From Gemmatimonas aurantiaca T-27 (GTDB taxonomy: Bacteria; Gemmatimonadota; Gemmatimonadetes; Gemmatimonadales; Gemmatimonadaceae): DNA of 64,000 nt. The stretch lies in contig NC_012489.1 of the NCBI RefSeq assembly GCF_000010305.1, forward strand, positions 3,231,646-3,295,645. The letters are read 5' to 3'. A program made the translations under genes and the position numbers. The notes below the pieces were generated by a model. The model searched no databases. It was not told where the DNA came from and worked only from the letters and a program-made list of their open reading frames with translations. Positions 26,726 through 35,601 of this stretch are shown one piece after another. Each line of letters opens with the position of its first letter. Positions within the stretch are counted from its first letter, which is position 1.

Positions 26726-27886
26726 TCAGGTACCGAAATCGAACCCGGGCACACTGACGCGGGGAATTTCCTGGCCGATGGTGCGTTCGATGGTACGCAC
26801 CATGCCGATCTCTTCTGCCGACATGAACGTGTATGCATCACCCGTGCTGGCCGCGCGACCGGTACGGCCGATGCGGTGCACATAGTCCTCGGGCTGCTGC
26901 GGCACGTCGAAGTTGATCACATGCGTGATGCCCGAGATATCGAGTCCACGCTGCGCGATGTCGGTGGCCACCAGCACGCGCAGCTTGCCCGACTTGAAGT
27001 CCTCGAGCGCCTGAATGCGTTCGCGTTGCGACTTGTCGGCGTGCATGGCCCCGGCGTGGATCTTCGCCTGCGCCAGATCACTCACCACCCGATCGGCGCC
27101 ACTCTTGGTGCGCGTGAACACCAGCACCGACTCGTGATCGCTGTTGGTGAGCAGGTGCACCAGCAGTTCGTTCTTGCGATGGCGCGGCACGGGGTACACG
27201 GCGTGGGTGACGGTGGTGGCTGCCGACGAACGACGCCCCACCTGCACCACCACCGGCTTGCGCAGATACTTCCGACCCAGCGCTTCGACTTCCGGCGGCA
27301 TCGTCGCGCTGAACAGTAGCGTCTGCCGATAGCGCGGGATCTGGTCGACGATGCGGTTGATCTGCGGCGCAAACCCCATGTCGAGCATGCGGTCGGCTTC
27401 GTCGAGCACCAGCGTTTCGAGGTATGTGAAGTCGACGTTGCGCTTCTCGAGATGATCGAGGAGACGGCCTGGCGTGGCGACCACCACATCCACACCGCGA
27501 CGCAGCGCCTTTTCCTGCGGCTCATACCCAACGCCGCCGTATACCGGAATCACATCCACCGGCGAGCGACTCGAGTATTTCCGCACACTCTCCTCCACCT
27601 GGAGACACAGTTCGCGGGTGGGGGTGAGCACGAGGACGCGGGTGCGGCGCGGGCCACCGAGCAGCCGATGTACGACGGGGAGCGTGAAGCTCGCCGTCTT
27701 ACCGGTACCCGTCTGGGCCAGCCCAATCAAATCCCGCCCCAGCAGGGCCAGCGGAATAGCCTCACGCTGAATAGGAGTGGGCCGTTCGTACCCGGCATCG
27801 TGCAGGGCATCCAGCAGCGGGCGTGCAAGCCCGAGGTCAGCGAAGGTCACGTCGCCGACAAGCGTTTCAGGATCGATGACAGTCAT
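26726..27886 (-). CDS. DEAD-box ATP-dependent RNA helicase
   Basis: 386 residues from ATG 27886. The Q motif (GYERPTPIQREAIP), Walker A AQTGTGKT, PTRELCLQVEE, TPGRLLD, DEAD (VLDEADRMLD), SAT, ATDIAQRGLD and HRIGRTGRA are all present and in order. It has the compact RhlE/CsdA-like core with almost no C-terminal extension, so no special RNA-binding domain is added. Likely roles are ribosome assembly or mRNA turnover. An upstream in-frame ATG at 27910 adds only 8 residues. It is followed on the minus strand by nothing but the weak hairpin. Confidence 0.93.
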   Translation of the reverse strand: MTVIDPETLVGDVTFADLGLARPLLDALHDAGYERPTPIQREAIPLALLGRDLIGLAQTGTGKTASFTLPVVHRLLGGPRRTRVLVLTPTRELCLQVEESVRKYSSRSPVDVIPVYGGVGYEPQEKALRRGVDVVVATPGRLLDHLEKRNVDFTYLETLVLDEADRMLDMGFAPQINRIVDQIPRYRQTLLFSATMPPEVEALGRKYLRKPVVVQVGRRSSAATTVTHAVYPVPRHRKNELLVHLLTNSDHESVLVFTRTKSGADRVVSDLAQAKIHAGAMHADKSQRERIQALEDFKSGKLRVLVATDIAQRGLDISGITHVINFDVPQQPEDYVHRIGRTGRAASTGDAYTFMSAEEIGMVRTIERTIGQEIPRVSVPGFDFGT

Positions 27887-27941
27887 GTTCAGTGCCGGAA
27901 ACCTAATCACTCCGGGTCCGGATGCGGGGAGTCCCCGTCGA

Positions 27942-29117
27942 CTATCGGATCTCCAGGGTGCGTCCGGCCAGTCGGGCGATGAGCGCCAGCCGGAACGTCA
28001 CATCGATGGACGCCCCGGCTGGCCGCTCCCGATCGGTGAGGATCATCGACGGCCAGGCCCAGTCGGGGACATTGGTGGGCATCACCACGGATCGCCGGGG
28101 CACCCACACATCGCGACGATCCCGATCGGCCAGCAACCGGTCGAGCAGGCGTCCCCACCCCTCGTGCCGTTGCAGGAAACCCATGCGGGCCATGGTCTCG
28201 AGCCAGGTCAACGCCGACGGCATGGCCGCATCGAGATCACCACGGGTCGCCATGAGGTCACCCAACACCAATTGTGGCTGCTCGAGCTGGCGCGATCCGA
28301 TCTGTTGTACCGCCGCCTGCCGAGGCCAGGGTTGGCTCACATAGGCGTAGAGACGCTCCATGCTCTCGAAGTGCTCGCTTCGGAACTGCGGCATGAACGC
28401 GAGCATCTGCAGAAAGTGAAAGGAGGGCGGCTCCGCGTCGGCCGCCAGCAGATGTTGATTGCCCACCCGCACCCAGGGCTTGGCAGCCAGTGGTGAGCGC
28501 AGGAAGTCATCCACGCGTTGCAGCAACCGACGGGCAGCACCGCGCAGGCGTGGATCGGACTCGAACCCGGCCTGTGCGAGCGCCGCGGCCGCCGCTTCCC
28601 GCAGTTGATGCCGTCCCCGAACGACCAGCTCCTCGTCATCCAATGCCGGGCGCAGCTCCGCCATCAGCGTCGGATCGTCATCGGCGGCGAGCAAGCGGAA
28701 CAGCCACCGTCGAGCGGCCGCCATGCCGGGCGATTCACGGTCCCAGCCCAGTTCCAGCAGCGCCCGGAAGGCGACAATGCTCCCGGCCTGGTCCACCCCA
28801 TCGCCGTCTGGCACGGTGAGCCACCCGGCGGGCCACTGGCCGTCCGCATCTTGGCGTCCCAGCAATTGCCACCCACGCCGGCTGCCATACGGAACCAGTG
28901 ACCAGCGACCGGCACTTGGGGCGGGCATCGCGAGCACGTCTCGCATCAGCCGCACGGCGATCACCTCCCCTCCCTCCTGCATCAACCAAGTGGCGGGCAC
29001 CACCACTGGCGGCGGAGGAGGGGGCGGCAAGACTGCCACCGGGCGAGGAACCACCGGTTCCCCCGGAACGAGCACGAATTCGGTCGCGTCAGTCGGCGAC
29101 GAAGGGAGAGTCGTCAC
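27942..29117 (-). CDS. Uncharacterised protein, possible alpha/alpha-toroid (terpene-cyclase-like) fold
   Basis: 391 residues. The N-terminus is Pro-rich with eight consecutive prolines and no signal peptide. After residue 80 it is mainly helical. LLGRQDADGQWPAGWLT resembles the QxxDGxW (QW) repeats of the squalene-hopene cyclase/prenyltransferase toroid, followed by helix pairs (WLFRLLAAD, AAAAALAQAGFESDPR). The catalytic DXDD motif of the cyclases is not seen, so enzymatic activity is uncertain. The gene lies 56 bases before the DEAD-box helicase gene on the same strand. Confidence 0.6.
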   Translation of the reverse strand: MTTLPSSPTDATEFVLVPGEPVVPRPVAVLPPPPPPPVVVPATWLMQEGGEVIAVRLMRDVLAMPAPSAGRWSLVPYGSRRGWQLLGRQDADGQWPAGWLTVPDGDGVDQAGSIVAFRALLELGWDRESPGMAAARRWLFRLLAADDDPTLMAELRPALDDEELVVRGRHQLREAAAAALAQAGFESDPRLRGAARRLLQRVDDFLRSPLAAKPWVRVGNQHLLAADAEPPSFHFLQMLAFMPQFRSEHFESMERLYAYVSQPWPRQAAVQQIGSRQLEQPQLVLGDLMATRGDLDAAMPSALTWLETMARMGFLQRHEGWGRLLDRLLADRDRRDVWVPRRSVVMPTNVPDWAWPSMILTDRERPAGASIDVTFRLALIARLAGRTLEIR

Positions 29118-29177
29118 AATCGCGCTATTGTACCCCTCCGCCGAACAAGCGCCAGAGGTCGGATGGCACCATCGTAT

Positions 29178-29188
29178 GTGAATTTCAC
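29178..29188. promoter_or_regulatory. Short perfect palindrome in a divergent intergenic region
   Basis: GTGAATTTCAC is an 11-base palindrome about the central T, in the 223-base gap between the toroid-like gene (minus) and the Spy-like gene (plus). It may be a regulator half-site pair, but it is short and may be chance. Nothing else clear was found in this gap. Confidence 0.25.
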
Positions 29189-29340
29189 GGCTCAGTTCGG
29201 CATTTCACCCCACATGAGGGGCCACTTAACACCCCCGCAAGCATCGACGTCTACCTTGGGCCGCATCTGCGGTGTGAAGCCCGCGATGGCGCGCCTGCGC
29301 CGTCTGCGAGGATGAACCTCCCGACTTGGGAACCCCATCG

Positions 29341-29739
29341 ATGAAGAACACGCTTCGCCTGATCGCTGCCGCTGCAGTCCTTGCGATCGCTGCGCCCGCC
29401 TACGCCCAGGGTGGCGGTGGTGGTGGTGGCATGGGCCAGATGTCCCCTGAACAGCGCACCGCCCGCCAGAAGGAGATGCTGTTCAAGGACATCACCCTCG
29501 ACGCGGCGCAGACCACGAAGATCGACGCCGTCTTTGCGGAGTCGATGAAGAAGCAGCAGGAGCTGATGCAGTCCGGTGGCATGGAAGCCATGCGCAGCCC
29601 CGAAGGGCGCGAGAAGATGCAAAAGCTGAACGCCGACCGGAACGACGCCATCAAGGCGGTCCTGACGGCGGACCAGAAGAAGAAGTTCGACGAGAACGTG
29701 GCCGCCATGCCGCAGGGTCGCCCACGCGGCGGTCTCTGA
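29341..29739 (+). CDS. Small Spy/CpxP-like periplasmic protein
   Basis: 132 residues from ATG 29341. Signal peptide to about residue 24 (AYAQ), then a Gly-rich linker (GGGGGGGMGQ). Helices with an LTADQKKKFDEN segment at the end and DITLDAAQTTKIDAVF in the middle match the LTxxQ repeats of Spy-family periplasmic chaperones. Spy proteins bind unfolded periplasmic proteins; specific function here is inferred. An in-frame ATG at 29326 lies upstream, but 29341 fits the signal peptide better. A strong hairpin follows the gene. Confidence 0.75.
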   Translation: MKNTLRLIAAAAVLAIAAPAYAQGGGGGGGMGQMSPEQRTARQKEMLFKDITLDAAQTTKIDAVFAESMKKQQELMQSGGMEAMRSPEGREKMQKLNADRNDAIKAVLTADQKKKFDENVAAMPQGRPRGGL

Positions 29740-29790
29740 ACGAGTCCTGAGTGGCGCCTGAACGACCGCCGATAGCGGCCGAAGCGTGAC

Positions 29791-29818
29791 AACGGGGGCA
29801 CCACACGGTGCCCCCGTT
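29791..29818 (+). terminator. Hairpin terminator after the Spy-like gene
   Basis: A 12-bp perfect stem (AACGGGGGCACC, 29791-29802, with 29807-29818) with the 4-base loop ACAC. Followed by GCATTGC, no long T-run. It ends the Spy-like gene 51 bases after its stop. Confidence 0.7.
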
Positions 29819-29889
29819 GCATTGCAGGGATTAGCGTTCTGGGTCATGCCGGCCGCTCGCCTTTCCACCCCTGCTCACACCGCTGCCTG

Positions 29890-30744
29890 ATGCGCGGTGA
29901 GTTCGTCGACCTCGACGGGGTCCGGCTGTACTGCTACGCCTTTGGTCACCGGGGTGCCGGTGATCCGATCGTGCTGGTACATGGCTCGTTCACCTCGTCG
30001 CACCTGTGGCAGGATGTCCTGCCGCGGCTTCCCAAGGGACACCGCGTCCTCGTGCTCGACCTCCTGGGCCACGGACGCTCGGACCCACCAGGGACGCATG
30101 CCCTGACCGTGGCCGCACACGCACGGCGCCTAGGCCAACTGCTCGATGTCATGGGCGTGCAACAAGCCATGCTGGTGGGGCACGGCATGGGCGCCGCCGT
30201 CGTGGCTCGCTTGGCGCAGGAGCAGCCCGCGCGGGTCGGTCATCTGATGCTGGTGAATCCCACCATGTTGGCCGGCTGTCCCGCCGATGCCGTGATCAGC
30301 CACCGACTCTCCCGGCTCACGTGGTTGGTGCCACTTTGGCGTCGACTCTCGCCGGCCTGGTTGGCGTCGGCCCTGCACAGTGCCCTGTTGCCCTGCTTTG
30401 CTCACCGTGACACCGGCGCACGTTCGCTGGACGTGTACCTCATGCCGTTCCGGCTGCGCGATGGCCGTGACGCGGCCTGCCAGCAATTGCATGACCTGCG
30501 GGCCTCGCGCGCCGACACCGTCGATGCACTCGCCCCGAAGGCACTGCACTGCCCGACCGCTCTGGTCGTCGGTGCGAACGACCCGTTCCTGCCAAACGCC
30601 CGGGTCGCCCGGTTGCGCACGGCGCTGGAATCCGCGACCTCAGGGCAGCTTTCAGTGCACACGCTGCCCAGCGTCGCACACGTGACTCCCGAAGAGGCAC
30701 CTGACCGCCTCGGCACACTCGTGAGTGAACTGCTCACCCGCTGA
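29890..30744 (+). CDS. Alpha/beta-hydrolase-fold protein lacking the nucleophilic serine
   Basis: 284 residues. The alpha/beta hydrolase core is complete: oxyanion-type HGSFTSSHLW (31-40), nucleophile elbow GHGMG (97-101), the acid in GANDPFLP, and a His in SVAHVTPEEAPD. The nucleophile position, Ser in GxSxG, is Gly99 here, a single A-to-G change from an AGC Ser codon to GGC. Without Ser or another nucleophile the protein is either inactive, non-hydrolytic or uses another mechanism. No signal peptide is present. Its partner on the same strand is a small TPR protein 51 bases downstream. Confidence 0.78.
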   Translation: MRGEFVDLDGVRLYCYAFGHRGAGDPIVLVHGSFTSSHLWQDVLPRLPKGHRVLVLDLLGHGRSDPPGTHALTVAAHARRLGQLLDVMGVQQAMLVGHGMGAAVVARLAQEQPARVGHLMLVNPTMLAGCPADAVISHRLSRLTWLVPLWRRLSPAWLASALHSALLPCFAHRDTGARSLDVYLMPFRLRDGRDAACQQLHDLRASRADTVDALAPKALHCPTALVVGANDPFLPNARVARLRTALESATSGQLSVHTLPSVAHVTPEEAPDRLGTLVSELLTR

Positions 30745-30795
30745 CGTGTTCACGCGAGACTCCATCGATTTTCACTGCGTTCACCTGACACCGAC

Positions 30796-31101
30796 ATGTC
30801 CACGGACAGACTGGCCACCATGCGCGCCATGGCTGCAAAGCAGCCGAACAATGCCCTCGCCCGATTCGGCCTCGCCAACGAGCTGCAAAAAGCCGGCTTA
30901 CTCGATGAAGCGGCAACCGAATTCTCGGCCTATCTCGCCATGCACGATGACGAAGGCAACGCCTGGCTGCGATACGCCGACATCCTGCACGCGCTGGGAC
31001 GTCACGACGAAGTGCGCGATGCGGTGACGCGTGGTATCGACGCGGCGCACCGCTACGGGCATTCCGGATTGGTGGCCGAGTTCGAAGAGCGCGGCTACTG
31101 A
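30796..31101 (+). CDS. Small tetratricopeptide-repeat protein
   Basis: 101 residues. About two TPR units are seen: NALARFGLANELQKAGLLDEAATEF and NAWLRYADILHALGRHDEVRDAV, the standard 34-residue helix pairs, with a capping helix. It probably acts as a cytoplasmic binding adaptor. It lies between the hydrolase-like gene and the kinase operon, stopping 3 bases before the end of the convergent kinase gene, with no space for a terminator. Confidence 0.75.
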   Translation: MSTDRLATMRAMAAKQPNNALARFGLANELQKAGLLDEAATEFSAYLAMHDDEGNAWLRYADILHALGRHDEVRDAVTRGIDAAHRYGHSGLVAEFEERGY

Positions 31102-31104
31102 ACG

Positions 31105-33216
31105 TCAGAGCCGGCGGCTTTCTTCTGCGGCGTCGATGACGTAACCGAGGTCGCGCGACAGGGCGCGTGCCTCCTGGGTGGCGCTGGTGATATCCTCAGC
31201 CGCCGCCCCCACCCCCATGGTGCGCAGCTTCACGATATCGAAGCGCAGCGTGCGCAGTGCCATCGAGGCACTTTCGAGTTGGCGCTGCATGGTATCCCGC
31301 CGCGCCGACAGCTCTTCCAGCGACGACACCTGTCGCGAAAGCAGCGACAGCCGGCGGTCGCGATCCGGTGACGTTGACGGCTCGGCTTCCGTCGCCGCAA
31401 GACGAGCGCTCAATTCGCCGTGCAGGTTGCCGGGCAGATCCCGATCGAGGCGCTCGAGTCCTGATGCCAGCGCTCCCACCCGTTCCATCAACGCATCGGC
31501 TGTCGGTGCGACATCGGGGATCATATCGCGGTCTGCGGCCGACAGTTTGCTGGTGACATCGGCAATGACCAGTCGATCGTCAGCCGCATTGCGCACCGTC
31601 TCGGCAAAGCGGGAAGCCATCACGGCGGGCCCTGCCACCCGATCGAGCAGCTCCTGCACCTTGGCGGAATGCGGCCGCACATCGGATACCGCCGCGATGC
31701 GTTTCCACTCTTCACCCAGCGCGGCGGACGGCGAAATACCCATGCGCCGCAGCTTGATGAAATCGACCAGCGACAACTGCGCCCCAATGACCGCACCGAT
31801 GATGCCGGCCACAAAGGGCACGGCCATCGGATCGACATTGAAACCGGCACCAATGAACAGGCTCACCGCCGCGCCGACCGACGCACCGGCGGTCCATTTG
31901 AGGTGCCGTCGGAATCCCATCACTCGGGCGGCGATGCGTTCGGGGGTGGTCACCGCACGCGCAGCGGCCTGCATCGCCACACGCAATTCATCGCGTTGCG
32001 CGACGCGCGCCACCGACGTGTCGTGCTTGCGCTGATCACGTACCGCCGCGCGCCACCCTTTGAGGGCTTCCTTGTTGGCCTTGCGCCACTCGCGCGTCGT
32101 GCGCCGGTCGGCGCCATCGGGCAGCGGCGGCAACTGCGGAATGGGTGGCAGCGCGCCCGGTGATGGCAGCGCGCGTGGCGCCGGCGCGGGCTCGAACACT
32201 TTGCGCGGCGCCCAGTCTTCGGCCCGATGACCGAATCGCTCGAGATCCCGATCGGGCCGAGGCTGCGGTATGGTCGCGGCGGTGGCGCCATGCATGGAAC
32301 CATCGCGCTGCACACGACGAAGTGCGTCCCGCAATTGCAGGGCGTTCTCCCACCGATCCTGCGGACGCTTCGCGAGACAGCGTTCCACGATCTCGGCGAG
32401 GGCCCGTGGCGCGTCGGGACGCATGGAACGCAGTGGCGGCGGCGTGTCGCTGACATGTTTCATCAGCATCGCCGGTGTGCTGCTGGCCTCGAACGGCAGA
32501 CGCCCGGCAAGCATCAGATATCCCACGATGCCCACCGAATAGAGGTCACTGCGTCCATCGACCTCCTTGTCGCCCATGGCCTGTTCAGGGCTCATGAACG
32601 CCGGCGTGCCCACGGCAATACCGGTCTGCGTGAGTCGGGACCCACTCTCGGCGGCACGCGCGATACCGAAGTCCGTCACCATGGCCCGGCCGGACTCGCG
32701 GTCGAGCAGGACGTTGTCAGGCTTGATATCGCGATGCACCACACCTGCGGCATGTGCATAGGCGAGCGCATCGGCCATCTGCTCCATGACTTTCGCCACG
32801 AAGGCAAAATCCGGACGTGTTTCACGCAGAATGCGGGCGGCGAGACTTTCACCGCGCACAAGCGCCATGGCGAAACACACCAGTCCCGCCGCCTCATGCA
32901 CCGCATAGATGGGCACAATGTGCGGATGATTCAGGCGCGCGGCCGTCTGCGCCTCCCGGACAAAGCGCTCGCGCACATCGGGGCGGAACGCCAGATCCGG
33001 CGGCAACACCTTGAGCGCCACGGGCCGCTGCAATCGCACGTCTTCGGCCGCGTACACCACGGCCATGCCCCCACGACCGACTTCTTCGTGGATCAGGTAT
33101 TGCTCGCCGATCGCGGCACTGACACGATCGCGCAGCAGCGCCGCATCAGTACCATGAGCTCCATTCGCTCCTCCTCCGAGCGGGGCTGGAGCGCGGTCGA
33201 CAGGAGTCATCGGCAT
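31105..33216 (-). CDS. Ser/Thr protein kinase with membrane segment and C-terminal coiled coil
   Basis: 703 residues. The kinase domain (about 38-305) has the Gly-rich loop GRGGMAVVY, catalytic K69 (VALKVL), HRDIKPDN with D163, DFG with D182, and a GTPAFMSPEQ activation segment. After a Pro-rich linker comes one hydrophobic segment pair (about 440-490, GASVGAAVSLFIGAGF and MAVPFVAGIIGAVIG) and a C-terminal cytoplasmic or extracellular helical region (about 520-700). It lies 31 bases downstream of a second kinase gene of the same length, so the pair is one operon. The targets are unknown. Confidence 0.9.
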   Translation of the reverse strand: MPMTPVDRAPAPLGGGANGAHGTDAALLRDRVSAAIGEQYLIHEEVGRGGMAVVYAAEDVRLQRPVALKVLPPDLAFRPDVRERFVREAQTAARLNHPHIVPIYAVHEAAGLVCFAMALVRGESLAARILRETRPDFAFVAKVMEQMADALAYAHAAGVVHRDIKPDNVLLDRESGRAMVTDFGIARAAESGSRLTQTGIAVGTPAFMSPEQAMGDKEVDGRSDLYSVGIVGYLMLAGRLPFEASSTPAMLMKHVSDTPPPLRSMRPDAPRALAEIVERCLAKRPQDRWENALQLRDALRRVQRDGSMHGATAATIPQPRPDRDLERFGHRAEDWAPRKVFEPAPAPRALPSPGALPPIPQLPPLPDGADRRTTREWRKANKEALKGWRAAVRDQRKHDTSVARVAQRDELRVAMQAAARAVTTPERIAARVMGFRRHLKWTAGASVGAAVSLFIGAGFNVDPMAVPFVAGIIGAVIGAQLSLVDFIKLRRMGISPSAALGEEWKRIAAVSDVRPHSAKVQELLDRVAGPAVMASRFAETVRNAADDRLVIADVTSKLSAADRDMIPDVAPTADALMERVGALASGLERLDRDLPGNLHGELSARLAATEAEPSTSPDRDRRLSLLSRQVSSLEELSARRDTMQRQLESASMALRTLRFDIVKLRTMGVGAAAEDITSATQEARALSRDLGYVIDAAEESRRL

Positions 33217-33247
33217 GGACAGTGACCGTGGTGACTCGTGCGACCGC

Positions 33248-35359
33248 TCAGGTGCCCGAGCGTGCGCTCGTGAGGTCGCGCACCTCAGCGGCGGCCTGCA
33301 CCGCGATATCCACTTCGCGCGCCATGGCCATCGCCTGCTCCGCCACCAGCGTCACACTCTGCACGGAGCTGTTGCCAGTACGCAGCCGCACCAGGTCGAG
33401 TCGCACATTCTCGAGCGCAATCCGGCAGTTCTCGAGCTGCGCACGGCGCGTCTCGAGCTTCTTCTGCGAGTCGATGAGTACACGCCGCTCACGACGCAAC
33501 GCGGCCAGGCGCCGCACACGCGACTCACTACGCGAGGTATCCAGTGGATTGGCCTCCGCTTCGAGCGTCGCAATCTCGGATTCGGTGCGCTGCAACTGTT
33601 CGGGGCTGCTGGTGACTTCGATCAGCGCCAGATCCTTGGCGATGACCTCGACCTTGCCCACGAGGTCCACCGCCATGCGCGCGACGTCCGGAATACGTGA
33701 GCGCTCCGTATTGGGCAGCGTGGCCAGCAAACGTCCGATCTCTTCACGATCGGCCCGTGCGCCGCGCACGAGCTCCAGGTAGCGCCCCAATTCATCGTCG
33801 CGCACGGGAGCCCCAAGGGCCTGTGGGATGTTCATGCCCGGAGCCACGCCTGACGGCATCCCCCCACGCGGCTTGGAGCTCAGGGCCCCCTTGAGACGGC
33901 CCCGCAGCTTGCCCTGGGCGCGCAGCTCTTCGCGCTTCTTGCTGCTGAAGGTGGCGTTGATGCTGTCACCCATGTCCTCGAAGACTTCGCCGAGCATGCG
34001 ATGCCGCGGCTGACGCAGCACATCGCGCCAATCGAAATCGTCGGACCAGAGCTGTGCGTATTTCCACGCGATGTAAACCGTCCACAGCGTGGTGATACCG
34101 AAGAAGTCGCCGTTGCTGAAGATGCTGAGCAGCACCATCGGCGTGTTGACGAACAGGTACACCGCGAACCGACGACGGAACTTCACGACCCGCGGGTCTT
34201 CGAAGCGGGTGGTCTCTTCGAGCGTGATGCTGTCGTTCGTGTCCTGCCGGTATGGCACAGGGGACTGCCCCGCACTGCCATACGACGCCGGCGTGGACGT
34301 CAGCGTGCGCGACTGATACGCCGGTGCCTGATAGCCCGGCGTCCCGTAGTGGCTTCCAGCCTGTGCACCGCCTCCGCCGTTGCCCGACATTCCGCCCATC
34401 GGCATGCCACCGATCGGTGCGCCGTTGAACGTGATGGGGCGGTTTCCGGGCGACGTGACCGCCCCGAGCGGCATCGGCGGTATGAGGCCCGTCTTGACGG
34501 CCTGCGTCAGTTCGGTGGCGCTCTGAAACCGGTGATCCGGGTTCTTTTCCAGCAATCGCATCACGATGGCGGCCAGATCGGGCGGCACATCGGGACGCCG
34601 CTGCGAGATCGGCACCGGCATTTCGGCCAGGTGCTTCACCAACAGGGCCGGCGTGGTATTGCCAAGGAACGGGGGCTCACCGCACAGCATCTGGTACGCC
34701 ACGATGCCCAGCGAATACAGATCGCTGCGGGCGTCGAGATCCCGGTCACCCGACGCCTGCTCGGGGGACATGTAGGCCGGCGTGCCGATCGCCACACCCG
34801 TGGCGGTCAGTCGGGAGGTCTCCCCGCTGTCGCTGGCCGCCCGGGCGATGCCAAAGTCGGTCACCAGCGCCCGGCCGTCGATGCCGTCGAGCAGGATGTT
34901 GTCGGGCTTGATGTCCCGGTGCACCACCCCACGCGCATGGGCGTAGGCGAGCGCATCCGAGACTTCCTGGAGCCAGCGACGCGTTTCTTCGATGGGCAGC
35001 GGCCCGCGCTTCTGCAGCTTCGTGGCGAGGTTGTCGCCATCGATGCAGGCCATGACAAAAAACACGAGGTTCCCGACTTCGTCGACCGAGTAGATCGGGA
35101 CGATGTTCGGGTGGCTCAACTGGGCGGCCGTTTCCGCTTCACGCAGGAATCGTGACCGCACGTCCCGCCGGAATGACAACTCGGGCGGCAGCAGCTTGAT
35201 GGCGACATAGCGCTTGAGCCGCCGATCGCGCGCCCGATAGACGATGCCCATGCCCCCACGACCGATTTCCTGATCGAGCTCGTAGGTGGCGCTGAGCGCC
35301 TGCTCCACGTGCGCGCGGAGCTCGACGTCTTCGGCATGTGGGGCTACGGGATCGGACAC
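33248..35359 (-). CDS. Ser/Thr protein kinase with 2TM domain and C-terminal coiled coil
   Basis: 703 residues from GTG 35359. The kinase domain (about 27-295) has GRGGMGIVY, K55, HRDIKPDN with D149 and DFG with D168. A Gly/Pro-rich linker follows, then a 2TM-like domain (about 395-440: two helices around AVYLFVNTPMVLLSIFSNGD and ITTLWTVYIAWKYAQLW). The long C-terminal helical region (about 480-700) matches the layout of the neighbouring kinase, with a shared VRLDLVRLRTG-like ending. It opens the kinase operon; the non-coding stretch to the lon start is divergent. Confidence 0.9.
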   Translation of the reverse strand: MSDPVAPHAEDVELRAHVEQALSATYELDQEIGRGGMGIVYRARDRRLKRYVAIKLLPPELSFRRDVRSRFLREAETAAQLSHPNIVPIYSVDEVGNLVFFVMACIDGDNLATKLQKRGPLPIEETRRWLQEVSDALAYAHARGVVHRDIKPDNILLDGIDGRALVTDFGIARAASDSGETSRLTATGVAIGTPAYMSPEQASGDRDLDARSDLYSLGIVAYQMLCGEPPFLGNTTPALLVKHLAEMPVPISQRRPDVPPDLAAIVMRLLEKNPDHRFQSATELTQAVKTGLIPPMPLGAVTSPGNRPITFNGAPIGGMPMGGMSGNGGGGAQAGSHYGTPGYQAPAYQSRTLTSTPASYGSAGQSPVPYRQDTNDSITLEETTRFEDPRVVKFRRRFAVYLFVNTPMVLLSIFSNGDFFGITTLWTVYIAWKYAQLWSDDFDWRDVLRQPRHRMLGEVFEDMGDSINATFSSKKREELRAQGKLRGRLKGALSSKPRGGMPSGVAPGMNIPQALGAPVRDDELGRYLELVRGARADREEIGRLLATLPNTERSRIPDVARMAVDLVGKVEVIAKDLALIEVTSSPEQLQRTESEIATLEAEANPLDTSRSESRVRRLAALRRERRVLIDSQKKLETRRAQLENCRIALENVRLDLVRLRTGNSSVQSVTLVAEQAMAMAREVDIAVQAAAEVRDLTSARSGT

Positions 35360-35601
35360 TCGAATGGGATCGGGGACAGACCTGATTGACCTCCCTAGTG
35401 TAGCACCCGGGAGTATGGGGCGACAGCATCCGGAGGGACCAGCGGCTGAGATCGTGCTCCGATCGGCCGTCCCGGCAGGCTGTTGTCAGCCCCTACGTCA
35501 TCGGGTCAGGGAAAAGTTGCAAACCCTGCCGCGATGGCGTAAACCGGACGGTGCGGATCGTGCCATGCATTGGGCGCAATTCCTCTTGCTCAGGATTTCT
35601 C
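35360..35601. promoter_or_regulatory. Divergent region between kinase operon and lon
   Basis: 242 bases without a gene. On the minus strand TACACT (around 35396-35401) is a possible -10 element for the kinase operon. On the lon side I found no CIRCE element and no convincing sigma-32-type promoter. ATTGGGCGCAAT near 35569-35580 is a short imperfect palindrome. Nothing here is strong. Confidence 0.3.

Noticed and set aside
35360-35601. Heat-shock CIRCE element or sigma-32 promoter for lon
   Set aside because: No TTAGCACTC-N9-GAGTGCTAA-like repeat or CCCCATNT box was seen; only weak short palindromes.
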